From Ephemerocybe angulata (Eukaryota; Basidiomycota; Agaricomycetes; Agaricales; Psathyrellaceae), in NCBI GenBank assembly GCA_013368325.1, contig JAACJK010000011.1:1-64000 (forward strand): a stretch of DNA of 64,000 nt. Reading direction: 5' to 3'. The notes under the pieces are model-generated. The model did no database searches, was not told where the DNA came from, and saw nothing but the letters and a program-made list of their open reading frames with translations. Shown one piece after another: positions 21,792 through 33,524 of this stretch. Both the position numbers and the translations under genes were made by a program. Position 1 is the first letter of the stretch. Each line of letters starts with the position of its first letter.

Positions 21792-23916
21792 CTATTCCGA
21801 GGATTCATTATTCTCCTTCTTGGAAAGTCTCGCAGCATTGTAAGTGCGCACACTCCACTCGTTAAGCCACCACTCGACATCGACCTCCATCCCGGCCGCG
21901 ACCAATTCATCCCGCATGTCTTCGACTAGTTGGGGTGGGGATACCGACTCAAGGCGCCCAGAAAGTTCATCACTAGCGTAGAATCGGTAGTGCCCTGAGT
22001 TGACTGGCGCGGCGCAGAAGCGGACTGCGAGCTGCGAATGGCGACTCTTGGAGTCCTGGGTATCAAGCAAGCCTCCACCAGACGCCCAAGCCTTGGCCCA
22101 GTGGAATAGACGCAATGCAAAATCATTTGCGTCGGGGTCGGGTTCGCTTTCCGAGCGGTCAAAGTGCCACTCGTCGATCCCAAAGCAGATGAACTCAAGC
22201 TCCCTCAAGCGCGGAGCGGTAAGATCTTCCAGCCAATCGAAGTCACAGAGACCGCCGTGGAAGTGAAAGACCTCTAGAGCATCAGAGTGGTCCCTCATCA
22301 GCACCTCCAGCGCTACGCTCTCGCTCTGTGAAAGGTGACCGTGCGTGTCGATATACAGTTCGCGCAGGGTGCATCCAGATCGCTTGATGAATTTCGTCGC
22401 AGGAGTGAGGGATCCGATGTCGTGCGCATCCCTTTCCGTCCGTATGTCGAACGTTTGGAGGTTTTTGCATGTGAGGGCATCGAGGAACTGCTCGAGGGAT
22501 TCTTGGTTGTCCTTGGTGCAGACACGCAGTACCTGGAGCTTGGTAAATTCGATGCGTGGATCCTGACGCTCGTACTTATATTGTGAATAGTTTGCGTACT
22601 TCGACGCAGCACGCACAGTGAGGGACTCGAGTGAAAGGCGAGCAAGCTTCAGTATCGTGAGGAGTATGAAGTTTGAGGGTCCGTCATGTCCTATCGTGAG
22701 GTGCGTAAGCTGTGAATAGGGGAGAACCCAGAGCTGCAGGGGTTGATCTTGGTGAAGGTGGAGCTCCACGCGACGGAGGGCCGGGAAATGGTGTGGGGGT
22801 AGCTTGATGAAAACTGGGTTTGGGGGCGAGCGATCCTGGGTGAACATGAGACGTAAGGTGTGTAGCTTCTTCCAGACATTCTCGTCTTCCTTCTTCGCAA
22901 GGGCGGTCTGCCTGCGTGTCTGGTATGGTTTCGGTGGCTGGCTGGCGTGCATCTTCTCGTAAACGTCATGGAAGTCCTTCATGATAGCGATAGCTTGGGC
23001 TAGGTTCTCATCTTGCCAGTACTGGTCAGCCTCTTCTTCTTCGTTGTCGAGCAACCGCTGAACCCAAGCGGTGTCACAGTCATCGTGGATGGTGAGGGTC
23101 GCAATATCTCGTTTGTGGACCGAGTTAACCATGTCGGTCACGCCAGGCCTGATATAACCCGCTCCTTCTCGAGTAGAGCTCTTGGGCCCATATGGATCTG
23201 CGTCGTATCTGGGCTTTATCAACGTCAAGCTAACTGGCGCTCCTGCGGGAATACGCTCGAGGTCGAGCCGCGTCCATCGCGCCTCGCCCGTGATGATCTC
23301 ATCCGGACTCTCGTCTATCAAGGCGGACACTCGAATCTCCTCATCCGCCATGTATGTGTGTGTGTGTGTGTGTATGTCCTCGTCGCAATCGAACATGGGT
23401 GCAGGTGAACGATCGCCATCGAAGTGAACCTCGCGATGGTTCGCGTCGATGGTCTCGGCCCAGGTTCGACACACGGAGCGTAGCCTGTGATGCACGACTT
23501 TGTCGACGGGCGGGTACGTGAACGCGGTGTGGACTGTGCGGTCGATCTTCAGCCCACGTCTGGACTGGGTAGGGGGAGAGTTTCCGGTCAAGAGCTTGAA
23601 GACCATGTCTATAACCTCAACTGGGACATTTGCAACATAGCATGGCTATAGAGATAGTTTAGGTTAATCGTCGACATGTGTTAACAAGTTCGCTTACGTT
23701 TACACCATCCGCTCCAATCTCCCAAGTCGTCGTATCCTTCTTCGGCGTTCGCTTCCTTGTTGCCCTTTAACACCTGTATACTAGTAAGCCATTCCGTGTT
23801 AAGTGAGGTAAATAGAGGCCACATACATGCTCAGCCTTTGCGACTGGCTTGGGACCTTGGCGAGACTTCTTCGACGGCGTTTTGGTGCGTACTTTCTTCG
23901 GTTCGTTTCGTGCCAT
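21792..23916 (-). CDS. F-box / leucine-rich-type protein
   Basis: The large exon (stop at 21792, acceptor just after 23645) encodes about 615 residues beginning PCYVANVPVEVIDMVFKLL and continuing to VCRTWAETI, an F-box-like helix pair. After that come leucine-rich segments of the style typical of Agaricomycete F-box proteins (LHTLRLMF, LRRVELHLH, LTHLTIGHDG, LRELEFICFG). Such proteins usually act as substrate receptors of SCF ubiquitin ligases; the substrate is unknown. A plausible 5' exon begins at the ATG at 23916 (a basic stretch with PKKVRTKTPSKKSRQG). The middle exon, between introns near 23772-23830 and 23646-23698, could not be joined without a frame conflict, so the N-terminus is provisional. 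A (CA)n/(GT)n tract at about 23350-23380 lies inside the coding region as a His-Thr run. Confidence 0.65.
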
Positions 23917-24780
23917 TAAGAAGATGAGTTTCTGTTTCCCCCGATTAGCTTTTCGAAACCTTCATACGAAAGCTAGTACTCACCTGGTGATCGCCTTGCT
24001 AGAGGGAGCCGTAGACTGTAGGATGGTGGTGGTTGAGAGTTGAGAAGCGAATTGCATCCGGCCATATCAAAATAGTGGTTCAACGTCCGCGTGATGACCG
24101 CGCCCATGGCCATTGTTCGCCCAGTTCGGCTTGGTCCCCCATCCCACGGACCGGCTCTGCATTTTATACAGGGTTGTCATAGCTGCAATTTAAAACTCAT
24201 CCCAGCGTACTGTATGTCGCGATCTTATATGCCCCAGATATGTGTACATACTACACTATCTCGAGCTCAATTCTCCGTGCTGGTATGCGCCGACACTACC
24301 ACATCGAAGTCAATTGTGAATAGAAAGTTACAATAACGGGTAGTCGATATGGAGGCACAAAGAATGAAGAAGCAGGTTCCCACATCAGCTGTTCGTATGC
24401 ACTATGCATGGAGTAGGCACTTAGACAATAGTTATACCTATGAAATTAATCTCATGTCCATACATGATATGCGTTCACACACACATAGACATCATGTCAT
24501 GACTCGAGATTCCTTTGCTAAAACTACTGCACCAATGGCCCGTGTCACTCCTTTCCCTGTAAATACTGGTTTGCATTTCATGTCTCTCTTGCGCCCTCTA
24601 CGGTGTACTCAAGCCTTAGAATGTCCACATTTCTACAGGAATCAATCCATCACAATAGAAACGGCGTACACATGGAACCTGCATATAATGCGAAGCAATC
24701 CCAAGCTAAATGCCTCAAATTTCACATCTCATCCCACTTACCACCAGCTTCTCACCTTTTCAACTCACTGCCAGCTCGTG

Positions 24781-25266
24781 ATGTCCAATATCACCACAAA
24801 GCCCTGCAAAGTCCCCCTCTATGATCAGCTTATTAGTCCTGACGGTGAACTGATTGAATATCCCCTTTCCACTGAGACCTCCTACAATTTTCCGATGACG
24901 TCGACGTTTCCCTCGAGGCTTTACCTTGTGGTGCAAGGAAGTCACACCGTTGGTCGCGTTCGAGTCATCGCCTCCGACGATCCACGCGAGAAAGGCATCA
25001 TCATCGACCTGTCGAGCTGGTTTCGGCGGCAGTGCTTTATGGATGATATTTTCGATGTACAGAAGATTATTGACGATGAGAAGAAGGAATATGGCCTAGT
25101 CATACGCGTGAGTGACTCTTCAGACTCTCTTCTCGACATGTTCGAAATTTCCGACGCTCACCTCAACCGAACTAAGCGCTCGAGCGGCTCACTCGTCCCC
25201 AGCCCTATCCACTCTCTCACTCTAAAACGAGCCACTGCGAGCTCTATCTCCTTCGCCCTCATCTGA
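24781..25266 (+). CDS. Hypothetical protein, beta-rich, 161 residues
   Basis: The in-frame ATG at 24781 starts MSNITTKPCKVPLYDQ. The frame is open further upstream to 24349, but that part is low-quality. The segment SRLYLVVQGSHTVGRVRVI, then ASDDPREKGIIIDLSSWF, alternates hydrophobic and polar residues as beta strands do, and vaguely recalls adhesin-like domains common in Agaricomycete hypothetical proteins. There is no signal peptide. The C-terminus is Ser/Arg-rich. A second exon in the 25288-25545 region is possible. Confidence 0.3.
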   Translation: MSNITTKPCKVPLYDQLISPDGELIEYPLSTETSYNFPMTSTFPSRLYLVVQGSHTVGRVRVIASDDPREKGIIIDLSSWFRRQCFMDDIFDVQKIIDDEKKEYGLVIRVSDSSDSLLDMFEISDAHLNRTKRSSGSLVPSPIHSLTLKRATASSISFALI

Positions 25267-26051
25267 CTCTCCCCATCGGAGCTGGTCTTGGACGCATGCC
25301 CCTTTATAGCCAAAACCACCTTCACGTTCCCGAGCTACATCCATATGCTCACGTTGACGGGCCTTACGCACAGGGCGGGGGTTGCGCTCGTGCCGCCCGT
25401 GGCAGCGTGGAAGGGCAGATATCTATATGTTCGGGCGTGTGGGTTTAACTCGGAGGCGTACGCACGCCATCCGTCCATCAAAATTGGGAGTGCTCGATCC
25501 CGGGGTGCTTCTCAAAATAGGCCCAGGGGTGATCGGATGGAGTGATTGACTTCGACGCTTCTTTCCATATTTCCTGCTCGCTCTCTACCAGCTTATGGGC
25601 GCTCCATGGCAAGTTTGTTGGCTGGCTGCACCGCGAATTCCGCATGAGCGATATGGCGGGTTGTGTCATCGAATGACCATGTGTATAGGCCCCAAGTCTC
25701 ATGTTTTGATCCTGCACATCCCTTTTACTATCCCTTCATACCTTCTTTCTTTGATCGAGCGTGTTTACGCAAATCGTCCTCGTTACTTTTACGATCTTCT
25801 ATTTATGTATGTTCGCCCTTCTTTGCTTTCGTACTATTGGATTCATTCTAGACCTATCACCAGATACTGATAGTATGTACATACTGTCGACACAACGTTT
25901 ATGATGGCTGAGAACCTCGTATTTGCTCCCGTCACATAAATGAATGCTTCTGCCTTTACCGCTCAAATCTATCGCTGTTATTACGGGAGCGTCTCAGACC
26001 GTATATATAACTCTACGAGGCAAAGTACACGCAATACGAAGCACAGAGAAA

Positions 26052-28546
26052 TTAATATCCAATGTGGACAAATGGAACCCAGGTAAGTAGAGATGAGTCT
26101 GAGTTGTCCAGGCGATGCCTGAGCTGCTGGGTCGCATAATGGAGAGCATAGGCAGATAAACTCCCGTCGAAGATTCTGTCACAAGCGCAGCGGCCCTCCT
26201 CGCGACTCCATAGGTATTGGTAGAGGTCGCTCCCAACCTGTTGGGCGTGTTGATCACCGATAGACCACATAGTCGCCACAACTCGACGATAGCCCGCCGC
26301 CAGCATTCCAGCGGCGAGATGAACTGCTTCATCGGAAAGCTTCTCCTCACCAGTACTTGTCTGGCACGCTGATAGAAACGCGAGATCGGCGTTCTTGAGG
26401 TTTGAACGAACGATGGTAGCGAGATCGAGCGAGCCGTTGTGGAGGATGAAGCGACTCTGAAGCGGGTCTGCCGCATTCTGATATGCGTGACACGCGAAGT
26501 GGACGCTACTAAACTCTTCCATGTGTTTGAGACACTCGTCGACGCTGAGTGCACTCCCCTCCACCTTCAGCACCCTCACGCCGCTCTGCTCAGCCCCGGA
26601 GTAAATTGATCGAACCTCTTTCGTCGTTCCGGGGATGGAGGTAGCACCAGGCGCGTCTGGCTGACTGGTGAGAAATAGGCCCGACACATTCCTGTTGACC
26701 GGCTGAACTTGGTCCTTGACTCGGTTGGTCAGAGCCGCCAAAGTCGGGGTGTATGATGAGACGGCGTAGTCGAGGACAGTCTCAGACTCCGATTCTTTGT
26801 ACATTCCCGCCGCATGGATCGGAAGGAAGGACAAGACACCTGTTGGACACCACCAGATTCTTGGCAAGGTCCCTCCGAGCGAAGTCTCTACCCTCTGAAG
26901 TATGAATCAGCGGAAGATTACAGGGGAGTACAAACTAAGATACGCACCGATAGACCCAAAGCGTCTAGAATTGGCTTCACCACCTCAACCCAGAGTCCTC
27001 GGAGGACCCCATAAACAGTCTCATCGCTCGTCCTTCCCTTGTCCGCAGGTCTGATAGCCCTTCTCCCATCGTCGCACTCTGTTCCACCAAGTTCCTCTCC
27101 ACCTCGGCATCGGAGCCCAGCAGATTTCAACTGAACCCTTAAGTTGTTTCGATACTTGTTCGCTTTGTGAAGGGTAAACTCGGGAAGGGGAATATGAAGA
27201 GGCTCATTGAACCCAGCCTGCAACGCGATCGCATCGCATCGACGACCGTCCACGTTGATGATAACGATATACCCCGATTTTGGGAGGCGGTGAAGAATGT
27301 TCGTGAATAGAGCGGGCTTGAGAAAGGTTTCGAAACCCGGAATAGCCCGAACCGTGTCGAGTAGCCCACCCCACTCCCTGGCAAGTTTCAAATGTGCGTT
27401 GGCCTCATCTTCCAGCGACGCTTTCTCCGAGGGCGACATGCCGAGATGGGATGAGCCACGAGTCGATCCAGCGCTCTCCAGTTTCCTGGAAAGGTCCGCA
27501 ACACGTTGTGCGAGATCACGGTCGTGAGTACGGAGCTCGTCGAGGGGGGTACGGAGGCTGTTGAGCTGGTTCCAGACGAGGCAGCGTCCTTGCTCGAGCC
27601 ACTCGAGGGCTTTGTCAACGCGATTGAGTGCGAATGCCGTTGCAGCTGCCTCTGTCGCCATGCCGGAGACGCCTTCAAGTTGAGAATATCGACCTCGCAC
27701 CGTATGCTCCAGGCCCACTCTCAGAGCGACGAGGCCCAAGGCCGTGTCGTAGGCGTGTAGGATCTCAGTAGACTCGGGGTAATTCTGGCGTAGAACCTGC
27801 ACCCACTTGACTGCGTCTAATAGCATCTCCCACGGAGTACCAAATCTGCAGGTTGCACCGAGCCGGAACTGTTGAATGCTCACGTCCAAATCCTTCACAT
27901 CCCCGCCCGAGACGAAACGGAGGTGTAAATACCTTCCCAGATTTCTCGTATGGCACGGAAGGTCTGCATGTGAGTCGGGAAGAAGCTTTATTGACCGTTC
28001 CAGACATCTGATAGCTTCATTGAGGTCGCTTGGATCCCCGGCGTGGTCAAAGCGATGCTTGAAGGCGATAGCAAGGTTGTTGAGTATGGCGGGAAGAACC
28101 CTGTCGCCCTCGGGGGTGAGCTCGACCGCCCGCTGCTGCGTTGATATGGCTTTAGCACCAGCAGATCGATCACCAGTGCTCTCACAAAGGCGCGTAAACG
28201 AGCACCCAAGGGTGCTGAGGAGCTCGGATAGGGTGGAATGCCCATGGGGTGTGAGCTCCACCGCCTTTTGATGTGCTGAGATCGCCTCAGTAATGTCCTT
28301 CGGATTCTTCATCCGGTCGAATCGAAAAACATGGGCGCTCCCGAGGTTTCCTAGGATGATGGGGAGGGATGGATGGTCATCGGGGGTGAGAGATATTACT
28401 TTCCGGAGCGCCGTTATAGCCTCAGAAACGTCGGATAGATCTCCAGCGCCCTCGAAGCGTACCAGGAGCGAATGTCCGAGATTGTTCAGCACGAGGGGCA
28501 GGTTGGGATGATCGTTAGGAGTAGCCTTTAACGCTTTACGACGAGC
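26052..28546 (-). pseudogene. TPR-CHAT gene, 3' portion (split by the KDZ element)
   Basis: Exons 26948-28546 and 26052-26894, joined by a 53-bp intron (26895-26947) that keeps frame (..DALGLS|RVETSLGG..). The first part holds tandem TPR units of about 50 residues (for example LPLVLNNLGHSLLVRFEGAG and LPIILGNLGSAHVFRFD). The C-terminal 270 residues are a CHAT domain (caspase-like peptidase family C80/HetF-associated) with the expected His in VHFACHAYQ and Cys in AFLSACQTS, followed by AAGMLAAGYRRVVATMW. TPR-CHAT proteins are abundant in Agaricomycetes and are suspected of acting in signalling or programmed cell death. The reading frame is intact but cut off from its N-terminal TPRs, which lie 18 kb away at 46815 onward. 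Catalytic residues are present, so it was probably functional before the insertion. Confidence 0.85.
28539..28546. repeat. Target-site duplication, left copy
   Basis: CGACGAGC next to the left end of the KDZ element; the right copy at 46815-46822 is CGATGAGC (7 of 8 match). Confidence 0.65.
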
Positions 28547-28750
28547 CACTAGTGCCCGCAAACCGGCATCATGGCGTAACGGGTGTTGCCGTTAGGGCGC
28601 TATCCAATTTGCCGATACTTTAGATGTATCATAGCATTATGGCAAATGACATTCTCATGTATATACGGCAATTATGAATCGTTTATCACTACTCTGCGGC
28701 ACCCCCCTTAGGCAGGGGGATCATGAGGATAGGGGGGTGTGCACAATGCT
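28547..28750 (+). repeat. KDZ-1 left terminal inverted repeat
   Basis: Begins CACTAGTGCCCGCAAACC. The core from 28567 is identical over 68 bp to the right end, and similarity continues with scattered differences to the string GGTATCAATA. Confidence 0.9.
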
Positions 28751-29800
28751 CGGCAGTTCGGGGTATCAATATTCGACGGGGTACATGTCGTCTCATCGAC
28801 GACCGGCAGTCTGGGGTTTCAATATATCACGGTATGTGCTATGGTCACCACGCTGGTTGGCAATCTCAACCTTTGACGGTACATTTCCTCTCATCGACGA
28901 CCGGCGGTCGGGGGGTATCAATAAGCCACGGTAACCACTGCCATTGTCCATTTCAATATTCGACGGCACAGGCATATCAATATTTTACGACCCTCATCGA
29001 GGCACGGCAGTCTGGGGAATCAAAACGCCACGGTAAGTACTACAGCCACCACGACCGTTGTCCATTTCAATATTCTACGGCACACGGATATTTATCAATA
29101 TTTCACGGTACTCATCGAATCTCAACCTTTGACGGTACATTTTCTCTCATCGACGACCGGCGGTCGGGGGTATCAATAAGCCACGGTAACCACTGCCATT
29201 GTCCATTTCAATATTCGACGGCACAGGCATATCAATATTTTACGACACTCATCGAGGCACGGCAGTCTGGGGAATCAATACGCCACGGTAAATACTACAG
29301 CCACCACGACCGTTGTCTATTTCAATATTCTACGACACACGGATATTTATCAATATTTCACGGTACTCATCGATGCACGGCACACGCATATTTATCAATA
29401 TTTCATGGTACTCATCGACGCACGGCAGTTCCGAGAATCAATACGCCACGGTAAATACTACACACCGCGCCTGTTGTTCAGTTCAATATTTGACGGCACA
29501 CACATATCAATATTTCACGGTACTCATTGGCGCACGGCAGTATGATACTGCAGCTAGAGGGTGTTTGCCCATTTTCAATATTCAACGGCACATCCATATT
29601 TCATGGACTCACGGCACATCATAGCAAACACCACCCATCGTGGTTGTCCATTTCAATATCCGACGGCACACGCATGTCTCATTGACTCACGGCACCCCAG
29701 AATATCAAGATGCCACGGTAAATAATTCAGCTACAATAGGCGTTCATTTCAATATGCGACGGTAGACTGCGTCTCATGGATGCACGGCAATCTGAAATAT
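28751..29800. repeat. KDZ-1 left subterminal repeats
   Basis: Short motifs recur: TATCAATATTTCACGGTA, GACGGCACA, CATCGACGCACGGCAGT and CGCCACGGTAA. They are arranged in imperfect units of roughly 100-240 bp; for example about 28865-29040 recurs at about 29120-29290. Their inverse forms occur at the other end (46080-46620). Probably transposase-binding or structural sites. Confidence 0.8.
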
Positions 29801-30103
29801 CAAGAGATAAGATTGATAAAGAGTGATAGAATCAAAGCAACACAGTTGCTGGAGCTGAATAGGGACCCATTCATAGTGCCACGGAAAGGAAGTAGAGAAT
29901 ACAGTGCACGGGACACAATTCTCCAGCTTGAACAATTATCCGAACACGGCAAGGGGATGTATCTAAAACGACGGCCGGAAAAAAGAGTAGTTGCACATTG
30001 GGCACATCGGGCGCCGTTGGATGGCATGGAATACGTGTCCTACCTGTTGCGAACCCGTAATTTCTACGCTGTATGGTCGTTTTTGAGCCTGCACAGTGCG
30101 CCC

Positions 30104-30433
30104 TCACCCCGTCTGGCGGTATTGTACACACGCTTTGGGGAGAGCGGCACGTCGAGCGGTGCCGAGCGTCCCTGGGTATCGGCTGGTAGAGTGGGAAGAT
30201 GCTGACAAATGCTTTGACTGGCTTATCCTGACGTTCTCGCCTTTGTTGTCTGCCAGTGCCACATCCCAGTTTCCCGCTCTGCCCCTGTACCAATATCCCC
30301 CCTTCTCTCTGCCTAACTTGAATTCCATCTTCACGGTAACGCCTTCGTCTGCAATGCAGCGTAGAACCTGATCAATAGGGAGTTCACTGGAGACTTGAGC
30401 GAATTTAAGGTGCGTACTCTCCACCCATTCCAA
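30104..30433 (-). CDS. Possible small protein between KDZ-1 end and transposase
   Basis: A 109-codon frame from the ATG at 30433 with the protein-like stretch DQVLRCIADEGVTVKMEFKL and a basic C-terminus. No domain recognised. It lies downstream of the transposase on the same strand, inside the element, and may be an exon of an unmodelled small gene or chance. Confidence 0.25.
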   Translation of the reverse strand: MEWVESTHLKFAQVSSELPIDQVLRCIADEGVTVKMEFKLGREKGGYWYRGRAGNWDVALADNKGENVRISQSKHLSASSHSTSRYPGTLGTARRAALPKACVQYRQTG

Positions 30434-30527
30434 TTATTTCGCTGACGCTTCCCTCATACTCTAGCCCGGGATCCACTGCCTAGAACTCCGCCACCCTATC
30501 CCTCTGTTTAAGCAAAATGAATATATT

Positions 30528-33117
30528 TCAATCCTCGAGTTCGAACGTATCAAATTGTGTCTGTGTGTCCTGCTTCTCGTCGTCGTTCATCGAGGTGTCA
30601 TCCTCGTCCACTTCATCCCCGCTGAGAGGATCCTCATCTTCTTCAGCATCCTGGTTGTTGCCCTTCACAGCAGTCCATCCGTTTGGTGCTGGTACCTTGA
30701 TCTTGAGATAGACTGATGCCCAGTACGTTCTGCACTGCTCTGCCAGCCTCTCCAGCATCCGCCCTTGTTTCTCGGCATACGCACGTATGCCACCTACTGT
30801 CCTGGGGTCTGTGTGCGTTCTTCTTCCCCCCTGCGACCTCCACCAACTTGCCTTCCAGTCTAGATATGCGACAACTCTCCGCATCTCCTCTTGCACCAAC
30901 AGGTACTCTTCATCCCAGCGCAGTTTACGCGCCCTGGCCTTTGCCCATTCAACGCGTAGTGCCTCCGTGAGATCCACTTTCCCCAAAGGATTGCCGTCTC
31001 CCTCGGTCGATTCAGCTGGCTCTGTCGATTGCCGTGGGACTAACCAAATCCAGCTATGGACAAGGTCACCATTTGGGCCCACGACATCCTTGCCAGGTCC
31101 TCGGAGATCTCGGGCGTTGTCTAACTCCTTGAGCCGATGTGCCCACTCGCCTTTGGGCTTCAGCTTTGAGAGTGCTTCCCGCGCTGCCCGGTACCGATCC
31201 GCTGCACGCTTGATCTTGTTGTCGAATCTGGTGTGCGTTGTTCGGAGTCGAGTATTCGGTTTGTTTCCCTCCCCTGAGAGATTTAGTCTTTTGAACTGCC
31301 AGAGCCCCGTTATGACTCGTCGAAGTCTCCTGATTTCCGCCAAGGCGTCGCTGGCCTGTGCATCGCGCAGACGCGCCTCCATGTCCACCAACTTTGGCCG
31401 GACGCGAACCGCTGAGGATCCAACCAGGCTGTGTGGGAGGTGAAGAGGAATGTTCTCAGGGCTGTCAGCATCCTCCGCTTCATCATCGCCGCTGTCGGGA
31501 AGAAGGGTGATAACGTTCGGTTGGTGGATGACCTGGACCTTTCGAAAGTTCTGAATCTGTCGGTAAAGGCTGGCACACTTCTCCATCGTGTCAGCGCGGT
31601 CCTTGCTGGTTGTGTGCTCCTTGAGCGCTGCTTTTTCTACTGCCAACGCTCGCCTAAAGGTTACAAGGGATGCATGAGTGTTTAAACATGCTCCGACTGG
31701 CGCACACCTACTGTTGCTCCTCTAGGTCTAGACCCTTCATCAGGAAGCCTGACAACGTAGTTGTAGGCACTGCGTCCGATGTTGCCGAGTTACCATCCTC
31801 CGGGTCCTCAACGAGTTCCTCGTTTAGTAATTCCAACCGAACATCCTGAAGTGTCGTTGCTGATATTGAATGAAAGACGTCAGAAATATGCCCGCCACAA
31901 GAGATATGTCACGGACTCATCTCAGCTTCCGCGTATGGACATTGAACCTTCCCGGTCTTGTCTGTCTCCCATGCTTGAATTTGTTTTGTCCACTTCTCAA
32001 CGACCTCCGCTTCGAACGTCTCAGTTAGCTTCGTAAAGTTTTCCGTGTGCTCTTTTCGCATCGCAGCTGCATTTTGCAACTTCTTCCGGAGTAGTGGGCC
32101 TAAATGAGGGGCAAATGAAAGGATCAGAACACCGTATAAGGCTCAAAAAGGGAGTGTACGCACGGAGCCGAACAATCTTTTGAAAGTTATAGCCGCTGTA
32201 TGTGTCGTTGAGCGCTTCATGCCGGGCGCCGGATGCCATTTCCCGAAAACTGGCTCCGAGCGAGTTTGTATGGGAGAAACTCCCCTCAATCTCGTCACCG
32301 CATGTTCTCGCCATCCCAGGCATGTACTCCAGAGCAAAGTTTGTTTGACATGGCGCCCCGTGTCCCTTGATATGCCAAGAAGGCACACCTGTCTCGACTT
32401 TGACATTTGCCGGGATGCGCATCGCCTCAGGATAGTTCTCCATCCGCGTCTGCCGGTTCTTCGACCATTGGCACGCAATATCGTAGGTTATGACCACTCG
32501 AAGAAGGGTCAAGCCTAGTAAGGCAGACAAGAGAACGTAGTCCATATTGCAATATCTGTAAAGGCCGGTACGATAGTCAGCACAATCGGATAATCAATTA
32601 AACACGGGCTACACCGCATGTATCTGTCATCGCACCTTTCCCCCTTTTGTAAATCAGCAACACCGTTAGGCCGCACAAGCCCATGTCGAGAGCACATCAC
32701 AAGCCCGGCTCCAGTTACGTTGTATCCTGGTGTAGATCGGACAGCAGCACGGACGATGGCGTCATGTTCGGAATGACAGGTGTTTATCTGGGGACAGTCG
32801 CGGGCGTCAATCTACGCGCCTATACGTGAAGTCAGATCCAGGACCCACCTCCGGTTGATCAACGTATCTCTTAAGATGCGCCTGATACTCAGTCTCTTCA
32901 ACACAGAATGCCCATCCCGGCGTGAGCTCTATGTCGTTTAGGCCACGGTTCTTGCCTTTGAGCTTGAAATTGGCGTCGATTGCAACGAAGAGGGTATACA
33001 GAAACCTGTTCAACGTTCCATAGAGACATTTGAGTCAGTAAAGTGGACGAATCGAATCACTGAAACGAAATGGGGACATACGCAAGCACCTCCTCCTTTG
33101 ACCAATTCTCAGGAAGG
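30528..33117 (-). pseudogene. KDZ-1 transposase, C-terminal part
   Basis: Continuation of the gene starting at 41502, after the chromovirus insertion. The junction exon reads NLPENWSKEEVLA and is spliced to exon 32849-33005 (FVAIDANFKL, first catalytic Asp). Exon 32636-32811 has INTCHSEHD, TGAGLVMCSRHGLVRPN and GVADLQKGER. From 32555 come MDYVLLSALLGL, YDIACQWSK (second Asp), HGAPCQTNF and EIEGSFSHTN (acidic residue in the RNase H-like core). After a linker with LDLEEQQ, the C-terminal 370 residues are helical and end with an acidic tail (stop at 30528). These are the signature blocks of Kyakuja-type KDZ transposases. All parts are open, so the gene is broken only by the chromovirus. Confidence 0.85.
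33113..33117. repeat. Target-site duplication GAAGG (left)
   Basis: Matches 40166-40170 exactly and flanks the chromovirus. Confidence 0.9.
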
Positions 33118-33487
33118 TGTTACGACCGTCGTCGACAGAGGTGGACAAGTGTCTGTCGATGGCTGAGTTGATCGAGTGACGATGAGCAAGCGAGGCGGCA
33201 CTCGCAAGTCAAAAGAGAAAAGGGGACAAGGGGTTGAATAACCAATAACAAGCTAAGGTACAGGACTGTAGCTACTGGGTATAAGTACTAAGACGCACAT
33301 GAGTAGCTATGAGTCAAAAGTAGTCAAGGCGCAGCAGTAAGGCTGCGCGTCATCATACATGAGTCAAAATGAGTCAAAATAAGTCGAAGCGCAGTTGCTG
33401 TGCAACTGCGCGCTAAAAATAGTCTAAAACAGTCGCTACGAGTCGATACGAGTCACAAGAGAGAAAATTGTGGAGCGGAGCGTAACA
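33118..33487 (-). repeat. Gypsy-1 3' LTR
   Basis: 370 bp, ends TGTTACG/CGTAACA. It contains a perfect hairpin with 10-bp arms (GCGCAGTTGC-TGT-GCAACTGCGC, about 33389-33411), a second one (GCGCAGC/GCTGCGC) and several GAGTCAAAA words. Confidence 0.95.
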
Positions 33488-33500
33488 TTACCCCCTTCTT
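33488..33500 (-). other. Gypsy-1 polypurine tract
   Basis: On the minus strand the sequence AGAAGGGGGTAA immediately precedes the 3' LTR, the usual plus-strand primer site. Confidence 0.7.
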
Positions 33501-33524
33501 ATCGTCGATGCCCAGCATCGAAGA

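Noticed and set aside
28680..29630. Plus-strand open frames with repeated HGTHR/QYST-type peptides
   Set aside because: They are translations of the subterminal repeat zone of KDZ-1 and have no gene structure.
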